A stretch of 7,058 nt of DNA, from NCBI GenBank assembly GCA_012841995.1, contig DUTQ01000279.1:1-7058 (forward strand). The letters are read 5' to 3'. The position numbers and the translations under genes were made by a program. Position 1 is the stretch's first letter; every line of letters begins with the position of its first letter. Shown here in pieces: positions 5,873-7,058 of the stretch. Under the pieces are notes generated by a model. The model had not been told where the DNA came from, ran no database searches, and saw only the letters and a program-made list of their open reading frames with translations. The DNA is from Thermoanaerobacterales bacterium. Lineage in GTDB: Bacteria; Bacillota; Thermosediminibacteria; Thermosediminibacterales; Tepidanaerobacteraceae.

Positions 5873-6967
5873 ATGTATTTACCAGCTCATGGAGGCAATG
5901 TTTTTCGCGTTGCAAAGCAAATGGGAATCCCTGCCAATAAAATAATAGATTTTAGTGCAAACATTAATCCTCTTGGCTTTCCCAATATTGTAAGAAGGGT
6001 AATAGAGGAACACATTGATGATATTGTTCATTACCCCGATATGGAACAAAGTGAAATAAAAAGAAGTGCGGCAAAATATTATAATACGGCTGTTGAAAAT
6101 ATCATACCTGGCAATGGCTCTGTTGAATTAATAAACATAATTCTTGAAACTCTAAAGCCTTCAAAGGTTTTAATACCGAGCCCTACATTCTCTGAATATG
6201 CACGCTTGGCTAATAACAGGAATATAGATATTCAGCTTTTAGATATAACCCAAAACGATTTTAAATTTAATAAAAAGCTATTTAATAAAATACAAAAGTC
6301 TATAACGACAAATACACTCTTAATGATATGTAACCCAAATAATCCTACGGGCAATTTGATAGCAAAAAAAGATTTGGAATATGTTTTAGAGGAACTTAAG
6401 AAAACAGATTCATTTATGCTTGTAGATGAGGCTTTTATGGATTTTGTGGAAGAACCACAGAGTATGGTCAAAAGCATTAATAAGAATGACAATTTGATTA
6501 TATTAAAATCTTTAACAAAATTTTTTGCTGTCCCCGGTATTAGGATTGGGTTTGCTCTTTCAAATGAAGAGTTGATTAATCGAATGAATAAATTAAAAGA
6601 TCCATGGAATGTGAATACATTTGCGGGATTAATAGTGAATGTAGTTTTAGAAGAAGATAATTATATTCAAACTACCAGGAAATTTATAAATACTGAAAAA
6701 GACTTCTTATGGAAAAGATTAGATGAAGTTGAGACATTATATCCATTTTATCCATCGGCAAATTTTATTTTGGTAAGATCGGATTTTATAAAAGCACCTG
6801 AAATGGCCCAGGAGCTGAGAAAAAAGGGCATATTGATAAGGCAGTGTCAAAACTTTGATTTTCTTGATGAGAGTTTCTTTAGAGTGGCAGTAAAGGATAG
6901 GAAATCAAATGAAGCACTGGTTAGTGCAATCAAGACAGTGTTATTAGAAAAGAAAGAGAGCAAATAA
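5873..6967 (+). CDS. cobD: L-threonine-O-3-phosphate decarboxylase CobD
   Basis: PLP enzyme of the fold-type I aminotransferase superfamily, 364 residues, the normal CobD length. It decarboxylates L-threonine-O-3-phosphate to (R)-1-amino-2-propanol O-2-phosphate, the cobalamin linker. The N-terminal HGGNVFRVAKQMGIP (6-20) and FSANINPLGFP (27-37) are characteristic of CobD rather than of histidinol-phosphate aminotransferase, its closest relative. PLP-site features are GNGSVELI (80-87), NPNNPTG (154-160), D185 in LVDEAF, the Schiff-base lysine K216 in SLTKFFAVPGIRIG and the carboxylate-binding R337 in FFRVAV. The start ATG has AGGAGAG (5858-5864) eight bases upstream. It follows pduX after 121 bases containing an inverted repeat, and precedes cbiB by three bases. 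Confidence 0.94.
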   Translation: MYLPAHGGNVFRVAKQMGIPANKIIDFSANINPLGFPNIVRRVIEEHIDDIVHYPDMEQSEIKRSAAKYYNTAVENIIPGNGSVELINIILETLKPSKVLIPSPTFSEYARLANNRNIDIQLLDITQNDFKFNKKLFNKIQKSITTNTLLMICNPNNPTGNLIAKKDLEYVLEELKKTDSFMLVDEAFMDFVEEPQSMVKSINKNDNLIILKSLTKFFAVPGIRIGFALSNEELINRMNKLKDPWNVNTFAGLIVNVVLEEDNYIQTTRKFINTEKDFLWKRLDEVETLYPFYPSANFILVRSDFIKAPEMAQELRKKGILIRQCQNFDFLDESFFRVAVKDRKSNEALVSAIKTVLLEKKESK

Positions 6968-6970
6968 AAC

Positions 6971-7058
6971 ATGATATATCCAATATTAGCTGCTTTTCTG
7001 CTCGATCTTGTATTGGGAGACCCTCGAAGGTCTACACACCCAGTAGTGCTCATGGGAA
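6971..7058 (+). CDS. cbiB: adenosylcobinamide-phosphate synthase CbiB, N-terminus (partial)
   Basis: The reading frame from ATG 6971 runs open to the window edge and gives 29 residues, with LLDLVLGDPRR and THPVVLMG (residues 10-20 and 22-29). This DLxLGDP...HPVxxMG pattern is the hallmark N-terminus of CbiB/CobD-type membrane synthases, which join aminopropanol phosphate to adenosylcobyric acid. The frame starts three bases after the cobD stop, with a weak GAGAG at 6956-6960, so translation is probably coupled to cobD. It is cut by the end of the window, not by mutation. In some genomes this protein is itself named CobD, distinct from the decarboxylase upstream. Confidence 0.92.
   Translation, partial: MIYPILAAFLLDLVLGDPRRSTHPVVLMG

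Noticed and set aside
1..7058. CRISPR arrays, insertion sequences, attachment sites and defence-type genes
   Set aside because: No regularly spaced repeats, transposase-like frames or terminal repeats were seen; all complete genes belong to housekeeping RNA or cobalamin families.

Overview
This is an AT-rich chromosomal window from what looks like a low-GC Gram-positive bacterium, most likely one of the Clostridia. The support for that is the codon use, strong AGGAGG-type ribosome binding sites with TTG and GTG starts, a lipoprotein signal on the solute-binding protein, and the gene mix. I would not name a genus from sequence alone.

Left part (1-1752). The window opens inside the 3' end of a 5S rRNA. 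A tRNA-Asn(GTT) with encoded CCA follows, so this is the tail of an rRNA operon. Thirty bases later comes a complete metallo-beta-lactamase/beta-CASP ribonuclease-like gene that starts at TTG.

Middle (1753-2177). This 425-base stretch has no gene but is dense in regulation. It holds a possible weak terminator for the nuclease gene, a recognisable -35/-10 promoter, and a complete cobalamin riboswitch aptamer whose 8-bp closing stem can be traced. After that come competing anti-antiterminator and antiterminator pairings, an intrinsic terminator, and a distant Shine-Dalgarno separated from the first start codon by a small perfect hairpin.

Right part (2178-7058). A same-strand B12 operon follows: btuF (lipoprotein binding protein), btuC (FecCD-type permease), cobU (AdoCbi kinase/guanylyltransferase), a PduX-type L-threonine kinase, cobD (threonine-phosphate decarboxylase) and the first 29 codons of cbiB. 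The first two import corrinoids. PduX and CobD turn L-threonine into (R)-1-amino-2-propanol phosphate. CbiB attaches that linker to the corrin ring, and CobU activates the product with GMP for joining to the lower-ligand nucleoside. High intracellular cobalamin would be expected to stop transcription at the terminator before btuF and so turn off import and synthesis together. No ABC ATPase (btuD) gene is present between or beside btuF and btuC in the window.

Everything recognised here belongs to known families; I see no evidence for a wholly new system. The most interesting points are at RNA level: the switch architecture, the hairpin between Shine-Dalgarno and start of btuF, and an unexplained 9-bp inverted repeat in front of cobD.
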